From Auanema rhodensis (Eukaryota; Nematoda; Chromadorea; Rhabditida; Rhabditidae): a stretch of DNA of 64,000 nt. The notes under the pieces are model-generated. The model ran no database searches. It saw only the letters and a list, made by a program, of their open reading frames with translations, and was not told the DNA's origin. The DNA is taken from NCBI GenBank assembly GCA_964057225.1, contig OZ059896.1, forward strand, positions 18,286,501 through 18,350,500, given 5' to 3'. Positions 44,176-64,000 of the stretch are shown one piece after another; positions within the stretch are counted from its first letter, which is position 1, and each line of letters begins with the position of its first letter. A program made the translations under genes and the position numbers.

Positions 44176-47100
44176 ATGGAATTTCGTTCACTCATATATA
44201 ATGCTGCTGCATCCAATAACTTAAAGAGACTACAAGTAGTTTAAGCTTTTAATTTTTTTTGTTCAATATTTTTTTCCGGTTTTCCTTAATAAGCCTCGTA
44301 GTCCCGAGTGGCTTGAGCGTTGTCTTAATTGTACACAAAATGGATCGATTCCTTTGGTTATAGCAGCTTGTAACGGTCATTTAGAAATTGTTAAATATTT
44401 GGTAATATTCTAATCAGGGTCAGTGTTATTCTTCTCTTATAGGTTAGTAAAGGAGCAGATCCAAATATTCGCGGTACTGCCTTTATCGAAGGAGAAGTTA
44501 TAGGTATTAATTTTTGCCAATTTTGCTCCTAAAGTTTTTTTGCATTCAGAAGCTGCTCCTCCTCTTTGGGTAGCTTCAGCAGCAGGTAAATATGACGTAA
44601 GTGTTTTTACCCTTTAAATTTTACGACGTATAAAATTTCGCAGGTTGTTGAATATCTTGTAAATGAAGCTGGTGCTGATATAAACTTAACCACTGGAACG
44701 AATAGTACTCCATTGAGAAGTGCATGTTACGATGGTCATCTTACAATTGGTATGATTAGATTGCTCTACTGAGATGATTTTTTTAATAGTGAAATTCTTG
44801 GTTGAAAATGGTGCAGAAATAGAAACCCCTAATCTACATGGTCATACTCCTCTCATGATCGCTGCTTTCAAAGGAAAAGTTTGAAATATCAGATTAGGCA
44901 AAACTAATAGATAAGCACATTTAGACTGAAGTTGTACGCTATTTGCTTGAAAAGGGGGCGGTTCTGTCAAAACGTAGTTGTAAAGGTATAATTGTTAAAT
45001 AAACAAAATATATTTTACATACATAGGTAATACTGCACTGCATGATGCTGCTGAAGGAGATCACCCTGATGTATGTGAAGTATTATTGAGCTATGGAGCT
45101 CAAATGGTGGAGGATGAATTTGGGTTATGCCCGTTAATCGGCAGTGCATTATTGGGCAATGAAGGCGTAAAATCATTTCTTGTTGTCGGAGCTTTATTTT
45201 TTTTTCTTAGGTTATTCCCATTTTACTAAAATATTGCAAATCTAATATTCTCAAAAGGGATGCACTTAAATTGTTAGGAAGCACGCGATGTGATAAAAAG
45301 ATGGACATTCAAGGTGCTGTTAGTTCATGGAGAGAGGCTGTATCAATTCCATTGACCTGTGAAGAAGAAATGGTAAATGCTCTTATATAAAGTGTTTTGA
45401 TAATTCATCCCAATCCATGAATTTAGGAGTTGTTAAAATCTAACAGAAGTTACGTGGTTCACAAAGTATATGAGTGTGATTCTGAGATAGAAAGTGTGGC
45501 AGACATAGATGAAATCGATGGACAACCTGACGCTATATATATGCAAGTAAGATACTTTTTTATACTTTTGTTGATTCGAATAATAGGTCATTATATCTTT
45601 CCAATTAAAGTCTGGAACTTCAAAGCTTGAAATTGACTAGTTCACGATTTTATTTTTTAAAATTATTCTTTATTGTAGTTACCCTCTGTGTTTCCTATAA
45701 CTGATACCATTTCGTTTGTTCAGTATATCTTAAGAAGTACCTAATTAGTCTTCACAATCCTTTATTTCACTTTTATTGTAGTTTCCTGATTGACGATTAT
45801 CTTTCTCCTTATGTCATCCTGCCGACAGTCATAGTCGTTTGGCTAACGTCTTGAAAAGGATATTTAGTACACGCGATCGGCTGTCCATGTATGAAAGACA
45901 GGATTTATTGTTCTCACTAATTGTATCATTAGTTGCATACTTTATCACCTTTTATCTTTCCGAACCTATCTTAGAAATTATGTTTTCTTTTAGAGTCTTG
46001 TCATCAGAGAAAGAGTCGTTGGTCCACGTCACACTGACGTTCATTATTATTTACGATATAGAGGTGCCATATACTGTGATACATCCCGCGTACAAAGGTG
46101 TTTCCAATTATGGTTTCATGCTCTTAATTTGCAACAACTGTAATTAACTTTTATGTGCTACTATAAAAATTCTTTTTACTTTAAGATATTTACCACCTTT
46201 GCACATACATACAGTTGCCACCTTCCAAGCTTTCCAAGAAACATATGTTTTAGCTCTGAATGAACAAGCTAATAGAATAGATCAGGGAGGATGGTCAGTC
46301 AAACCAGAAAACGTTGGACAAATATACCATAAAGTTTGTTTTGAATTGGAGAGGGTAATCATTTTTTATTTGATTTCTTTACCTAAAATACTATTAAGGC
46401 GTATAATCAAACTGGGCCTCCAACAAGGCAGCCATGTGATATGCGTGACGAACATGACTCAAAAAAAGAAAAAGATGATTTAGTTTTAGTTGCTTTACAT
46501 CTTTTGTTATTGGTATTAATTAGCTTATACTCTACGTATTATAATGCTTATTTTAAGCTGTATAGACTCTCCCTTCCTAGATATCAGCCGCTTGGAGGTG
46601 GAGGTTCCACTACTTTCATTGACGTTGGCAGGTGAAATAGATTTCTTTTATTCACTATAACTATTAGAATTTAGATTAGTTCTAATATGTTCAAGATTAC
46701 GCCTTCTCCCTTTACATCTGGCGCTTACCGAGACAGAAGGACCTGAATATGCTCAGTAAGGACATTTCCTCTTTTTTTTTTACTGGAAGTTTCTTCCAGA
46801 TTTCCTTCCAATTTTGTCGTTAAACTGCTCGTTCGAGCCCACACTGACCTGACAGCTCGTAATAGCGATGGTAATACCCCGTTACATCTTCTACTCTTGC
46901 ATTTGAAGCCTCGGTATATCAGTAGTAATTTTAATAATTGGTAATCTGAATGATTTAGTGAAAGCATTGTACGAATGCTATTATCAGCAGGCGCTCCCAT
47001 TCTTGCCAGAAATAATGACGATAACACATGTCTTGATTTGATTGAATTATCCAGGTTAAAATCTGTTCGCTCAGGTGAGAAAGTTTCAAAAAAACTAAAA

Positions 47101-47273
47101 ATTGAACTTGAGTTTTTTTCTTAGGTAAATATATCACACTGGCTGGCCTTGCAGCAAATTCAGTCATGCGCTATATCTGTGGTTTGAATAGAACTGAAGA
47201 GGAAGTTGAAAAGTTCTTGGGAGCCGAGAACTTAATACCAGCAGATATTCGTTCATTTGTAAAGATGCACTAG
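44176..47273 (+). CDS. fem-1: FEM-1, ankyrin-repeat CUL2 ubiquitin-ligase receptor
   Basis: FEM-1 is the substrate receptor of a CUL-2 ubiquitin ligase; in C. elegans it promotes male fate by targeting TRA-1. Exons: 44176-44235, 44294-44401, 44443-44503, 44550-44596, 44644-44749, 44790-44878, 44925-44985, 45027-45166, 45211-45372, 45427-45546, 45994-46139, 46186-46354, 46399-46631, 46696-46755, 46800-46913, 46959-47074, 47125-47273; 646 residues, close to the C. elegans protein. The first 280 residues hold about seven ankyrin repeats (LVIAACNGHLEIVKYL, PLRSACYDGHLTIVKFL, PLMIAAFKGKTEVVRYL, ALHDAAEGDHPDVCEVLL). The family middle segment VIRERVVGPRHTDVHYYLRY and YRGAIYCDT follows, then C-terminal ankyrins (TPLHLLLLHLKP) and a VHL-box-like end (LAGLAANSVMRYI). 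Vertebrates have three FEM1 paralogues; whether this copy is the sex-determination gene itself is inferred. Confidence 0.94.
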
Positions 47274-50200
47274 CTCAAGTTCCAACAGTGATAATTTCGA
47301 GGCTTAGCCATAATTATCCTTTTTGTTTTCAAAGCTATTTTAGGGGGTTTTTTTTTCACTTGGTGTTTCCTAGTCAACAGTATTTGTTACCTTATGTTAT
47401 ATATTTAATTAGAATTTGAAAAATCAACGCCGTCAGTGTAATATTTCTGAGTCTACTTATACTTTACTTTCATTATTGCTCTTGCTCATATTCTTTTTAA
47501 TCTGTGTGTGGAGTGATGCTTTTATTGGTCAGAAGTTTAATAATTGTGATATTTTTCTTCAGAATTCTAACCAAATGTATGTAAGTATTGTATATATCAT
47601 AGATTTATAAATAAATTTTAAAGTCTTTTTCTTTGACTCCTTGATATTATCCGGCTGTCAGTTGGGCTCTTGACTACGTGGGAGCGTTAGTTGATGAGGA
47701 GCCCTGTTTCTAATTGATGAGACTCGTCATTCTTCGTGAAATGTTCTCTAGGTGATTCTCCTATCTGTTTAACTTTTTGTAAAATAGAGGTTGTTGTTAT
47801 TCCTACTCCGTTTATATTAAGGTTCACTCATGAATTTAAATATAAATTTGATATATCCTACGTCATCAGGGAACTTCTCAGGGATTTTATTACTTCTTAA
47901 CTCTCGATTAGTTCACAATTTCTTACAAAAACAGTATAGACTTTATGGAATATATATATTGCATATATAAGAGAGAGAGTTGTATGTTATAGTCATATTG
48001 CCTTACTAGTAATGAATCAAATGGCTAAGTGAAGACGGAAAGGGAATAGAAGGAATGAGAGTGAAAAGAAATCGAGAAGAAAGCTATCCATCTTCTTTGA
48101 GTATTAGTGATTTTTCTCTTATTTCTTCGGAACAGCAAGGTGTGAACAATTGGCTCAAGAGAGGGACAATCTGTTCATTCATATTCATAAGTTTTGTTCA
48201 TTTTTTATTGATTTTTGTATTTGGCGCATCAACTCAATTTTCTTTTCAATCTTCTTTTAATATGGTTTGTATCGACCTTCTTTGTCCATCCATCCTTCCA
48301 TCTCAATGTTACCAGTGCCATCTCCTGTTGCTTTATTCCCTTAAAATTTAAAGGGAGATCACTCACTTCCCACCCTAATTCATTTATTATCACAGCCTTT
48401 CAGTCTTTTTTCTTTTTTTTTGTGAAATTGAAATGGATTCTTGATTGAATTTCTTTTGACTTTTTTTTCTCATATAAATGTTTGCAGAAATGGCAGATGA
48501 AGAAGCTTACAGTGATTATTTTTTGGATTATAAAGCCAGTGAGTTTTTATCTTTCAGAAAACTATCCATCAACTTATTTCAATAAGGTTTTTCCAATCAT
48601 ATTAAAAACTAACAGTATTCGTTTTCTCTTTCTTTCCTTTCTTTCTCTCTCTTCCCATTTCTCTTTCTGTAATGAAAATACCATTATCCGGATTAGTTTT
48701 TTCCCGAAGTTAAAAAAGTTTTAATAGAATTTGATCACTTTTCTCAATTGTGGAAAAAAATGTCAATTGAAAAACATATAAAAAGATTCTTTTTATGTAT
48801 CATGACTTAAAATTCTCGTATTTTAATCAGATTATGATTTAAAGTAGTAGGTACTGAGATTCTAAGTAGCAGTCAGAAAGCGCCTGAACGTTCAGTTTGT
48901 CACTCAAAAATTATTAGTAATGTGCGACACTCAGTCATACAATCCCTTTTTTCTATTTTTTTGTTGAAATTCATAACTATACATCTTATATACATATCTT
49001 GTAGCTCTTTTCCTTGTTTTGACTCCTGCGTTTTTAACATGAGGATGACATTTTCGGTTGTTGAGGAAAAAATGGGTGTTGTGGCCGACCAACGTCTGAC
49101 TCATTAGAAAAACCATCATTGTTTAAGTTTTAAGGATAGCAGCATTACTAAAACGGAAGGAAAACTGTTTTCTTTCTTTTGCTTTTTTCACATCTTATTT
49201 CATCAAGTGAAACAGAAAAAAAACTTTCGTCAAGTTTGCAATGTTTACTAAAAACAATAGCTCATGCATGACAAGATTGCTGATAGCATAATAGCTATTT
49301 CATCTGAAATTTTTTATTTTTGTACGAGCTATAAAATACTTTTCTCATTGAGCCCAAGGTCTGACAAGAACGACGACGAGACAGAATTCTGGCGCCGCTA
49401 TTGGTAACAACTGTATTGCCAACAGCTGCAATTTTTTGGTTACTTCATTCTTCCTCATTCAGCTCTTTAAATTTTTCTTCTCTCTATTCTCTCTTCATCT
49501 AATATACACTGTACTAATTTATTTTTTTTCTTTCACTCACATCAGAGACCGGATTACCTTCCGATATATAAGAACCACACACATGACAATTTAACATGCT
49601 AATACAGAGAAACCAGTTAGGCTATATTCAAAATGCAACTAAAGAAAGTCCATGGCATATACATACATATGATGACGATCAAACTGACTGCTAGATCCAA
49701 CAGCTGGGCAATCGGGTACAGACACACAATTTCTACATCATGATATATTCTTTTTGAGATGTGTTAGGACTAGTAATAGAATGCGAATTTGACCTTTCCA
49801 TAATCAAGGACACAAAAAGCCATATTAGAAACATTTTAAAAATAAATGAGCAGACTCCAAATGTTTCTACCATTAGATATGAGCATTATTTTTCTTTATG
49901 TTCAAATGAAATGATTGGAATTAAAATAGTTCAACTGTATAACACGATTTTCAACATTTAAATAATGAATATTCACATAAATTCTTTACGTAGACAACAA
50001 ATGTCTAAATTATGGCAACATTTTTTATAATTTCTGGGACTTTTTCTTACTATTGAAGTATATTTGAAAAGAATTTCGGCGCCGGAACTTAATTAGAATA
50101 TTATGCGAAATTCATACTAGAACCCGATATGGGAAACTTCTCTTTTACCATATTCAGATAATATCCTTTTCTCAACAACTCCGTTAGCAAATTTGTAAGT

Positions 50201-51448
50201 TTTCGCACCAGATGTCCTATAGAAAGCTGATTGATTTTTTTGCACATCAAACTATGATCCTCTATTGTGATTGCAATCCATGATGTAGAATCATCGCATG
50301 ACTGTATAATTTTCCATATAATCTCATTCAAATCCTTTTAATCTATAAACTATTTTTTGGGTTATTATTATTATAAATAAAATATGAACTCATTGAATAG
50401 TATAGTTGATATATCCAATATGTCCCTGAATAGAACTTATATTTTTGTGATAATCAGCGACGCACATCAGTAGCAATCCGGCAGTTTATTCATGTCCATT
50501 ATCCATCAGCCTTTTTTTTATGAAGTTCATTCCAACAGGAAGTATCATCTTGAAACTTTTTGTTGCGAAGAAAATGAATACGAATTTGACATTTTGTCCT
50601 TCCGTTGACATTTTAATGTGTTTAAATTCATTTCCTCAAATCTTCAAATTCCTTTTTCACTCCTTTTTGCTTTTTTCTAACTCGATTTACTACATACAAC
50701 ATGGTACCATTGTATCCTATCTCCATAGTTAATGGAGCTGTTTTCTTTATGTATCAAGTCGAAAATTAGAGATTAATAAGAGAAAATCCTAATAGCTTCC
50801 AAATAGGGTTATTGGCGGTGACCTTACAGGAAATGCTGTCGTTACCTAAAACACAGACATGATGACATCTGGCTTTTGTAATTAGATGGCAATTCGATTG
50901 TCGTTAAGGTGCTTTCGCAAACATCATGGCTAGGTAAGAGTTGAAAAAAGTTCAAAGGTTTCCGTATCTCTAAAAGCTACAATATGACAATTTTTTGTAA
51001 ACATTCATTGCAATGGTGTACAAGATGCTAAGAATAAATCTATCATATGCATAACATTAGCAAATCGTACTAACCATTTCTATGTGTATCGATCATCTTT
51101 TACAACTCTTCATTAAACTTTTAATAGCAAAAGACAAAGAAATAATACAATGAGAATAAAATTCTTCAAATTGTTACTAGATGTTCTTTTCTGCATCTTT
51201 TGAATGTTCGGAAATTTTGAAACTCCAACTTTCTATTGTGTTCATGCGGTGAAAGGGCAGTAGATTTTCGGGAAATGGGGCGTGGCAAGCTCCTCTGAGT
51301 TGATGCCCCGCCCCGTGTTGGTGGTCATCTGCGGTCACTCAATAGATTTGTGGTGGAACGTTTTCGTATTCTATGACACAGAAAGATTGTCTAATCTTAT
51401 TTTCTAAGCTATATTCATATTCTTGAATACTTTTTGTTTTGCCATCAA
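47274..51448. other. Long region upstream of unc-5
   Basis: 4.2 kb between fem-1 and the unc-5 signal-peptide exon, rich in T-runs and short open frames of no clear coding character. One short segment, 48490-48538 after a TTTGCAG acceptor and before GTGAGT, reads MADEEAYSDYFLDYK in a phase that could join the unc-5 exon at 51623; it may be an alternative first exon. A GC-rich box lies at 51277-51314. The rest is presumably regulatory or UTR. Confidence 0.35.
51277..51314. promoter_or_regulatory. GC-box cluster upstream of unc-5
   Basis: GGGGCGTGG at 51277-51285 and GCCCCGCCCC at 51305-51314 stand out in very AT-rich DNA, 135-170 bases before the unc-5 start. Both resemble SP/KLF-type zinc-finger sites in opposite orientation. 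Function is inferred only from composition and position. Confidence 0.35.
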
Positions 51449-59877
<8,429 letters not shown>

Positions 59878-60555
59878 GAAGATATGTCATAAGAAATAGT
59901 TGTGAGAGCTACTCAGTGGATTGCTGCGGATTCAGTCAATGAAATAATTAACGGGTGATATATTAGTATTTAAAAAAATAATTTTTTGGCTACTCCGTGA
60001 AATTGCTTTGATAATTATCAGTAACTCATTTATTGCTGATTATCAATAATTACCTAATTATTTGTGTATATTGTTTAATAAAAGTATATGTTTTCATTTC
60101 AATAATTGTATACTGTAAATAAGAAATTGCATGGAAAAATAAAATTTTAATATCATATCATATTGTATCTTTATAGTTCTCTTCATCAGGTGGAAGTTTG
60201 TTTTTTATTAAACTCATTCATAGAACTCAAAGTCCTTTACTTGAGGTAGCTGAGATATCCACCTCACAATTGAACCCAACACATGACTGGATTACGGTAG
60301 TTGTGGCTTTCACAACGTTTTGTAAACATGAACATTAATCAAAATAGCAGCAAAAAGTAATGCTTGGATCATATTTATTCATGTAATACTTATTGAGCTA
60401 ATTTATTTAAGGATTACAAGGTCGATGTATACGTTAAGACTATATGTATATGACAAGACGCTTACAAAGCTTCCCATTTAGCAAGGCAATCCTTAGGATC
60501 CTTAGTTAGGCAATCCTTTAAAATAATTAATTCACTGAAGTTCACCGCATTAATT
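59878..60555. other. Convergent 3' region of unc-5 and thioredoxin-like gene
   Basis: AT-rich sequence with a poly(A) signal at 60077-60082. No ZU5, UPA or death-domain coding segment could be found in any frame here. Confidence 0.5.
60077..60082 (+). terminator. Poly(A) signal of unc-5
   Basis: AATAAA 200 bases after the unc-5 stop codon; supports a real transcript end here. Confidence 0.45.
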
Positions 60556-61170
60556 TCAAACCATGACATCAGCTCGGGCTGCATCACTTAAAACATTTCC
60601 TTGAGAGTCCACCAACTTCAGAACAGGAATAGTTTTAACTTCATATTTCTCCAGGTACTCCCTTTAGACTCAGTGAAAATCAATTCAAAATTAGTTTTAC
60701 TTACTTAACGCGAGGGTCGCCAAAAGGTATGTAAGCCCAAGCAGGCATAGCTTTCTCATAGTACTCCAATTGGTGATCAGCTTCTTTATCTCTAGAGATC
60801 CAAACAACTTCCAATTTGTTCACATCATTACCAAGGGCATCATGAAATTTCTTTAATAAAAAACAAATGTTTCGGATTTAGCTGGTTACAAAGAAACCTT
60901 TAATTTTTTAGTGAAAATCTTGCAAGACCCGCACCACCCAGCAGAAAAATACAACAATAGTAACTGAAGTCAACTCAATTGAAAAACCAAATCTCACAAG
61001 CGCTTTATAACTTTAAAACAAACCTTTCCATCAAAGTCTGACACAGGCACATTACCCTCCACACCTCTTCTTTTTAAAGGACCATCAGCAAGAAAATGCT
61101 TATCTCTTATTGAAAAGGCAGACGTTTGCGTTATACCCGAACGTAAAATACGAGCGGTCCTCAGTAACAT
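60556..61170 (-). CDS. Thioredoxin-like protein, probably mitochondrial
   Basis: Exons in gene order: 61170-61024, 60963-60898, 60850-60705, 60661-60556; 154 residues. The start MLLRTARILRSG is an Arg-rich, acid-free leader suited to mitochondrial import, and the next in-frame residues are not conserved. The thioredoxin fold is marked by a hydrophobic strand leading into the redox motif (LLLLYFSAGWCGSCK, with active-site WCGSC), then the long insertion EVVWISRDKEADHQLEYY, typical of nucleoredoxin/tryparedoxin-like proteins, and the cis-proline segment VKTIPVLKLVD. The role is probably thiol-disulfide exchange; the partner is unknown. Confidence 0.88.
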
Positions 61171-61802
61171 CTTTAAAAAAAGGATAAACATGAAATTAAG
61201 AAATAATTCCGATATTTCTTGTATTTTCATTCTGTGTTTTATTTTGTGTTTTAATTTTGAAAAATGAAAAGATCCAATACGACAAGACCAAAATTCTATT
61301 CTTATTCATAAAAGTGTTGTTTTTTTCTGTTAACTCAACAGATATGACAAGAGACTTTACTAAATATTACTTTCAGAGAATTTCTTACAAATATATAAGC
61401 CTCTAGGTTCACATAATGGACATAATTGAAGCCCGTGAATGAACAGCCATCAATCACTTCGCGCCCTTATCTCAGAATTCCATCAGAGAAATGACTCAAC
61501 TATCTCAAATGAGCCATATATCTAACTTCAAAACCGATTTGTCTCTTACATGAGAATGATTATGAAATGAGTTTTAAAGGTTTCTGAGGCAGATTCAATG
61601 AATCACAGGGATAAAACAATATCAAATCACATAAGGCATGAAATATTGATAAAGCAAAAAAAAAAAACGACATTGAAATATTAAAAAATTTTTTATTATG
61701 TATCCGTATATCAATTTGTTTCAAACCTAGGGCCTATACAATCTATCCTAGAACTTTATTACAAACTCGTACGAACCACTTCAACTATCAAAATGCAACT
61801 TT
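61171..61802. other. Intergenic region
   Basis: Between two minus-strand genes: 3' sequence of the E2-like gene and upstream sequence of the thioredoxin-like gene. No exon, RNA gene or repeat was recognised. Confidence 0.4.
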
Positions 61803-63264
61803 TCAAAGGAGCTTAGCAAAATCGAAGTCTAATGCAGGATTGAATGGTTCGGCAATCATAACATCAGGATCTGATAAAGATGCCGAAAAATGAGCTAAAA
61901 AGGAAGCAGCAGCTTGTTCGCTGATGGCCCGGCCATCAAAGCACAACGTGACAGTAAATCTGAAGCTATTATGTAAAAATGTCAAACAAAATCACTAACT
62001 TATTTTCAGGTTTTAGTTCGTTATTTAGGACGGTTCTATTTCCACCAATAGTAAGAATAGCAGCTTGAGGTGGATTAATGATAGCTGTAAAGTTGCTAAC
62101 GCTACCAAACATTCCAAGATTAGATATGCTAAAACAAAAATATGTTAATATTATGATTGATATATACCGATTGCTTATGTGGCTTGTTTTATAGTATTTG
62201 ACTTTTTTTTAAATATGGAAACAAAAAATTTCAAAATATGCTTCGAAAATATATAAAAATTTAGATATTTGAAATATGACTAACGTGAAAGATCCTCCTT
62301 GAAACTCATGAAGCTGTAATTTATTTTCTTTAGCTCGTCCAGAAAGATCCTTCAAAAACAAAATAAAATATTAGCATATTTGGATATTCCAACTTTCACT
62401 CGATGTGAAATCTCTCTAACGCCTAATATATCAGCACTGGTGACAATAGGCGTGATTAAGCCTGTAGGTGTTGCAACAGCAACAGAAATATCAACAGTAG
62501 GGAGATATTGGACGCTATCATTAACCCAACGAACATTGACTTCAGGCACAGCCTTAATTGGAAAGTAAGACAGAAAATATAAAAAAGAAAAAACCTTCAA
62601 AGCCAAGCCCGCTGCCTTAATAATAAAGTCATTCAATGACAAGGCAACACCTTCAGCTTTTAATTTCTTTCGTAAACCAAGAACAGCATCAGAGCTCACT
62701 TCTATTGATTCATATTCATGAGGAATAGTTTGCTTAACAGAACACATTCATTGATAAAATTTAATGAATAAATACCTTGGACTGGGAAAGTCTTTTAGCA
62801 ATAGTAGCTCTAATATTCGTCAAAGGAATATCAATGAACTTTTCGAGGTTTCTTCGAGAACCAACATAAGCAACCTAATATAATAATTGAAAAACTTTAA
62901 AATATAAGAATAAACCTTTTTTTCTTGTTTGGGTGGAGCGACGTCTGCGACTTTTGAAACCTTGGGTGGAATTGGTTTAAGACCCTTATGTTTTATAAAT
63001 GTGAGAACATCACTAGAGAAAAAAAAGAATGAAACAAGAAGAACATTCAATACCTTTTTAATATGTTATTTTTGGGCCCACTTCCTTTCAATAAATCACG
63101 ATTGATATCATATTGTTGTAATAGTAATTTAACTGCAGGACCACACAAAACGGAGTGTCTAAAGTTATTCGGTATACCATACTAACACTACATGAATACC
63201 CTGTGTTGGATTGAGTTGCTACACTAGCAAATTGCCTTATAGCATTCGCATTACAGGACTGCAT
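61803..63264 (-). CDS. 2-oxoacid dehydrogenase E2/E3BP-like protein, no lipoyl domain
   Basis: E2 cores and E3-binding protein (PDHX) build the scaffold of mitochondrial 2-oxoacid dehydrogenase complexes. Exons in gene order: 63264-63200, 63158-63054, 63012-62916, 62874-62776, 62732-62595, 62552-62394, 62349-62285, 62128-62000, 61959-61803; 337 residues. A short leader is followed directly by a peripheral-subunit-binding domain (about 25-60; [29 protein letters not shown]), a Pro/Lys linker, and the acyltransferase core ([73 protein letters not shown]). No lipoyl domain precedes the binding domain. The E2 active-site motif D-H-R-x-x-D-G is replaced by FDGRAISEQ, without the histidine and final Asp-Gly. 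It is therefore most likely a structural E3BP-type subunit. The start chosen is MQSCNANA, the first ATG in frame. Confidence 0.9.
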
Positions 63265-63724
63265 CGCCCAGAAGTTCAAACTACCTATGATTAAATCAAT
63301 AATGATTGGTTATTAAATGAATTAACATGAAAAAAAGAATATATTTGAATATAGCTAAGTAGATGATGATTAAATAATGAAAAAAATGTATTTTATATTA
63401 GACATAATTTTCTTGGTATCCATGTTACTTTATTCGAAGGACCAATAGTATCTAACTATATGTGAAGAACTATATAGGAAATTATTGAGGTAAAGCTAAC
63501 GTTGAACCAGTTGAGCTTATAAGACATTACATTTTCAGTTTAACGTCGATCTAAAAATTTTGCGTATTCCTTTTATTTTAATGTCAACGGCACCTGAGCT
63601 ACAAATGGTCCAATTTTCACTATTTTAAAGTTGTAATTTTGTGATGAAAGTGTTATATTATTGTTTTTCAAAATTAATTTGATTATCTAATATATTTTTA
63701 TTATATTTATTATAGGGTATCACT
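63265..63724. other. Divergent intergenic region
   Basis: AT-rich sequence between the E2-like (-) and AIMP2-like (+) genes, presumably promoters of both. A TATTATAG acceptor at 63709-63716 lies just before the plus-strand start. Confidence 0.4.
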
Positions 63725-64000
63725 ATGACTGTTATGTATCAATTACCTGTTTACATGCCAGGCAATACTAAGGCTGATCCTATTCCTGTTATGTACGGAT
63801 TACCAAGTTTTCATGCAAATAATTGTTGTGATAAGGTTTAAAATTTATTTTTTATGGTTATATTCCTTACATTATGTTTTTAGGAATCCGTAGAATTAGA
63901 GATTGTGGATCCAGCTGCACAGTTGGAAAAAAGACAGCAAGAATTGATCAAACAGTTACAGGCTTTAAATATCAAACTTGATACATTTCTCAAAGCTCAA
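63725..64000 (+). CDS. AIMP2-like multisynthetase complex scaffold, 3' partial
   Basis: AIMP2 (JTV1/p38) is a scaffold of the multi-aminoacyl-tRNA synthetase complex. Visible exons: 63725-63835 and 63884 to the window end; 76 codons. The start MTVMYQLPVYMPGN and the block PVMYGLPSFHANN correspond in order and spacing to the N-terminal region of vertebrate AIMP2 (M-Y-Q, then M-Y-R-L-P-N-V-H). A leucine-rich coiled-coil start follows (LEKRQQELIKQLQALNIKLD), also as in AIMP2 (L-E-S-R-Q-D-D-I-L). The glutathione-transferase-like C-terminus lies outside. The ATG is 8 bases after an acceptor, perhaps a trans-splice site. Confidence 0.75.

Noticed and set aside
45839-46147. 102-codon frame inside fem-1
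   Set aside because: Overlaps the exon 45994-46139 in a different frame; the fem-1 frame carries the conserved RERVVGPRHTDV block.
48055-48351. 98-codon frame in the region upstream of unc-5
   Set aside because: Ser/Phe/Leu-rich frame typical of T-rich DNA; no supporting signal.

Overview
This window is nuclear DNA of a nematode. It is AT-rich, and its genes are cut into small exons by introns mostly of 43-60 bases with GT...TTTCAG borders. The gene content also points there: a cuticle collagen, a DUF229 protein, FEM-1, UNC-5, an innexin and a thermosensory-type receptor guanylate cyclase. No species can be named from the sequence alone. Exon models were built by hand from splice sites and reading-frame phase. 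Every complete model closes in frame except the repeat protein at 8238-9536, and the micu-1 model closes only if one GT-GG intron is allowed. Gene names come from recognising families by eye, not from searches.

Layout, left to right. An innexin (+, 5' end missing) converges on a MICU1 orthologue (-). Four tandem plus-strand genes follow with short gaps: two small proteins of unknown function, the Mediator subunit MED20, and a sphingosine-1-phosphate lyase relative that has lost its PLP lysine. A small single-pass membrane protein (+) comes next, then a TUSC2/FUS1 homologue (-) and a UDP-glycosyltransferase (-) with a degenerate direct repeat on each side. A 1169-residue receptor guanylate cyclase (+), a 1001-residue ePHD protein (+) and a polytopic otopetrin-like membrane protein (+) follow; one intron of the last carries a Tc1/mariner-type MITE.

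A minus-strand pair is next: a DUF229 sulfatase-fold protein and, 132 bases downstream, an ATMIN/ASCIZ-like zinc-finger factor. A complete cuticle collagen gene sits inside an ATMIN intron on the opposite strand. Then come a Phafin (PH-FYVE) gene (+), a short mitochondrial FtsH/paraplegin-like protein without ATPase or protease domains (-), FEM-1 (+), and the netrin receptor UNC-5 (+). UNC-5 stops just after its juxtamembrane region, with no ZU5, UPA or death domain. The right end holds a thioredoxin-like protein (-), an E2/E3BP-type acyltransferase without lipoyl domain or active-site histidine (-), and the start of an AIMP2-like gene (+).

Mitochondrial functions recur (MICU1, TUSC2, FtsH-like, thioredoxin-like, E2-like). 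Several proteins look like reduced or non-catalytic versions of well-known enzymes or receptors. Those reduced proteins, and the OB-like repeat protein at 8238-9536, are the most interesting parts of the window.
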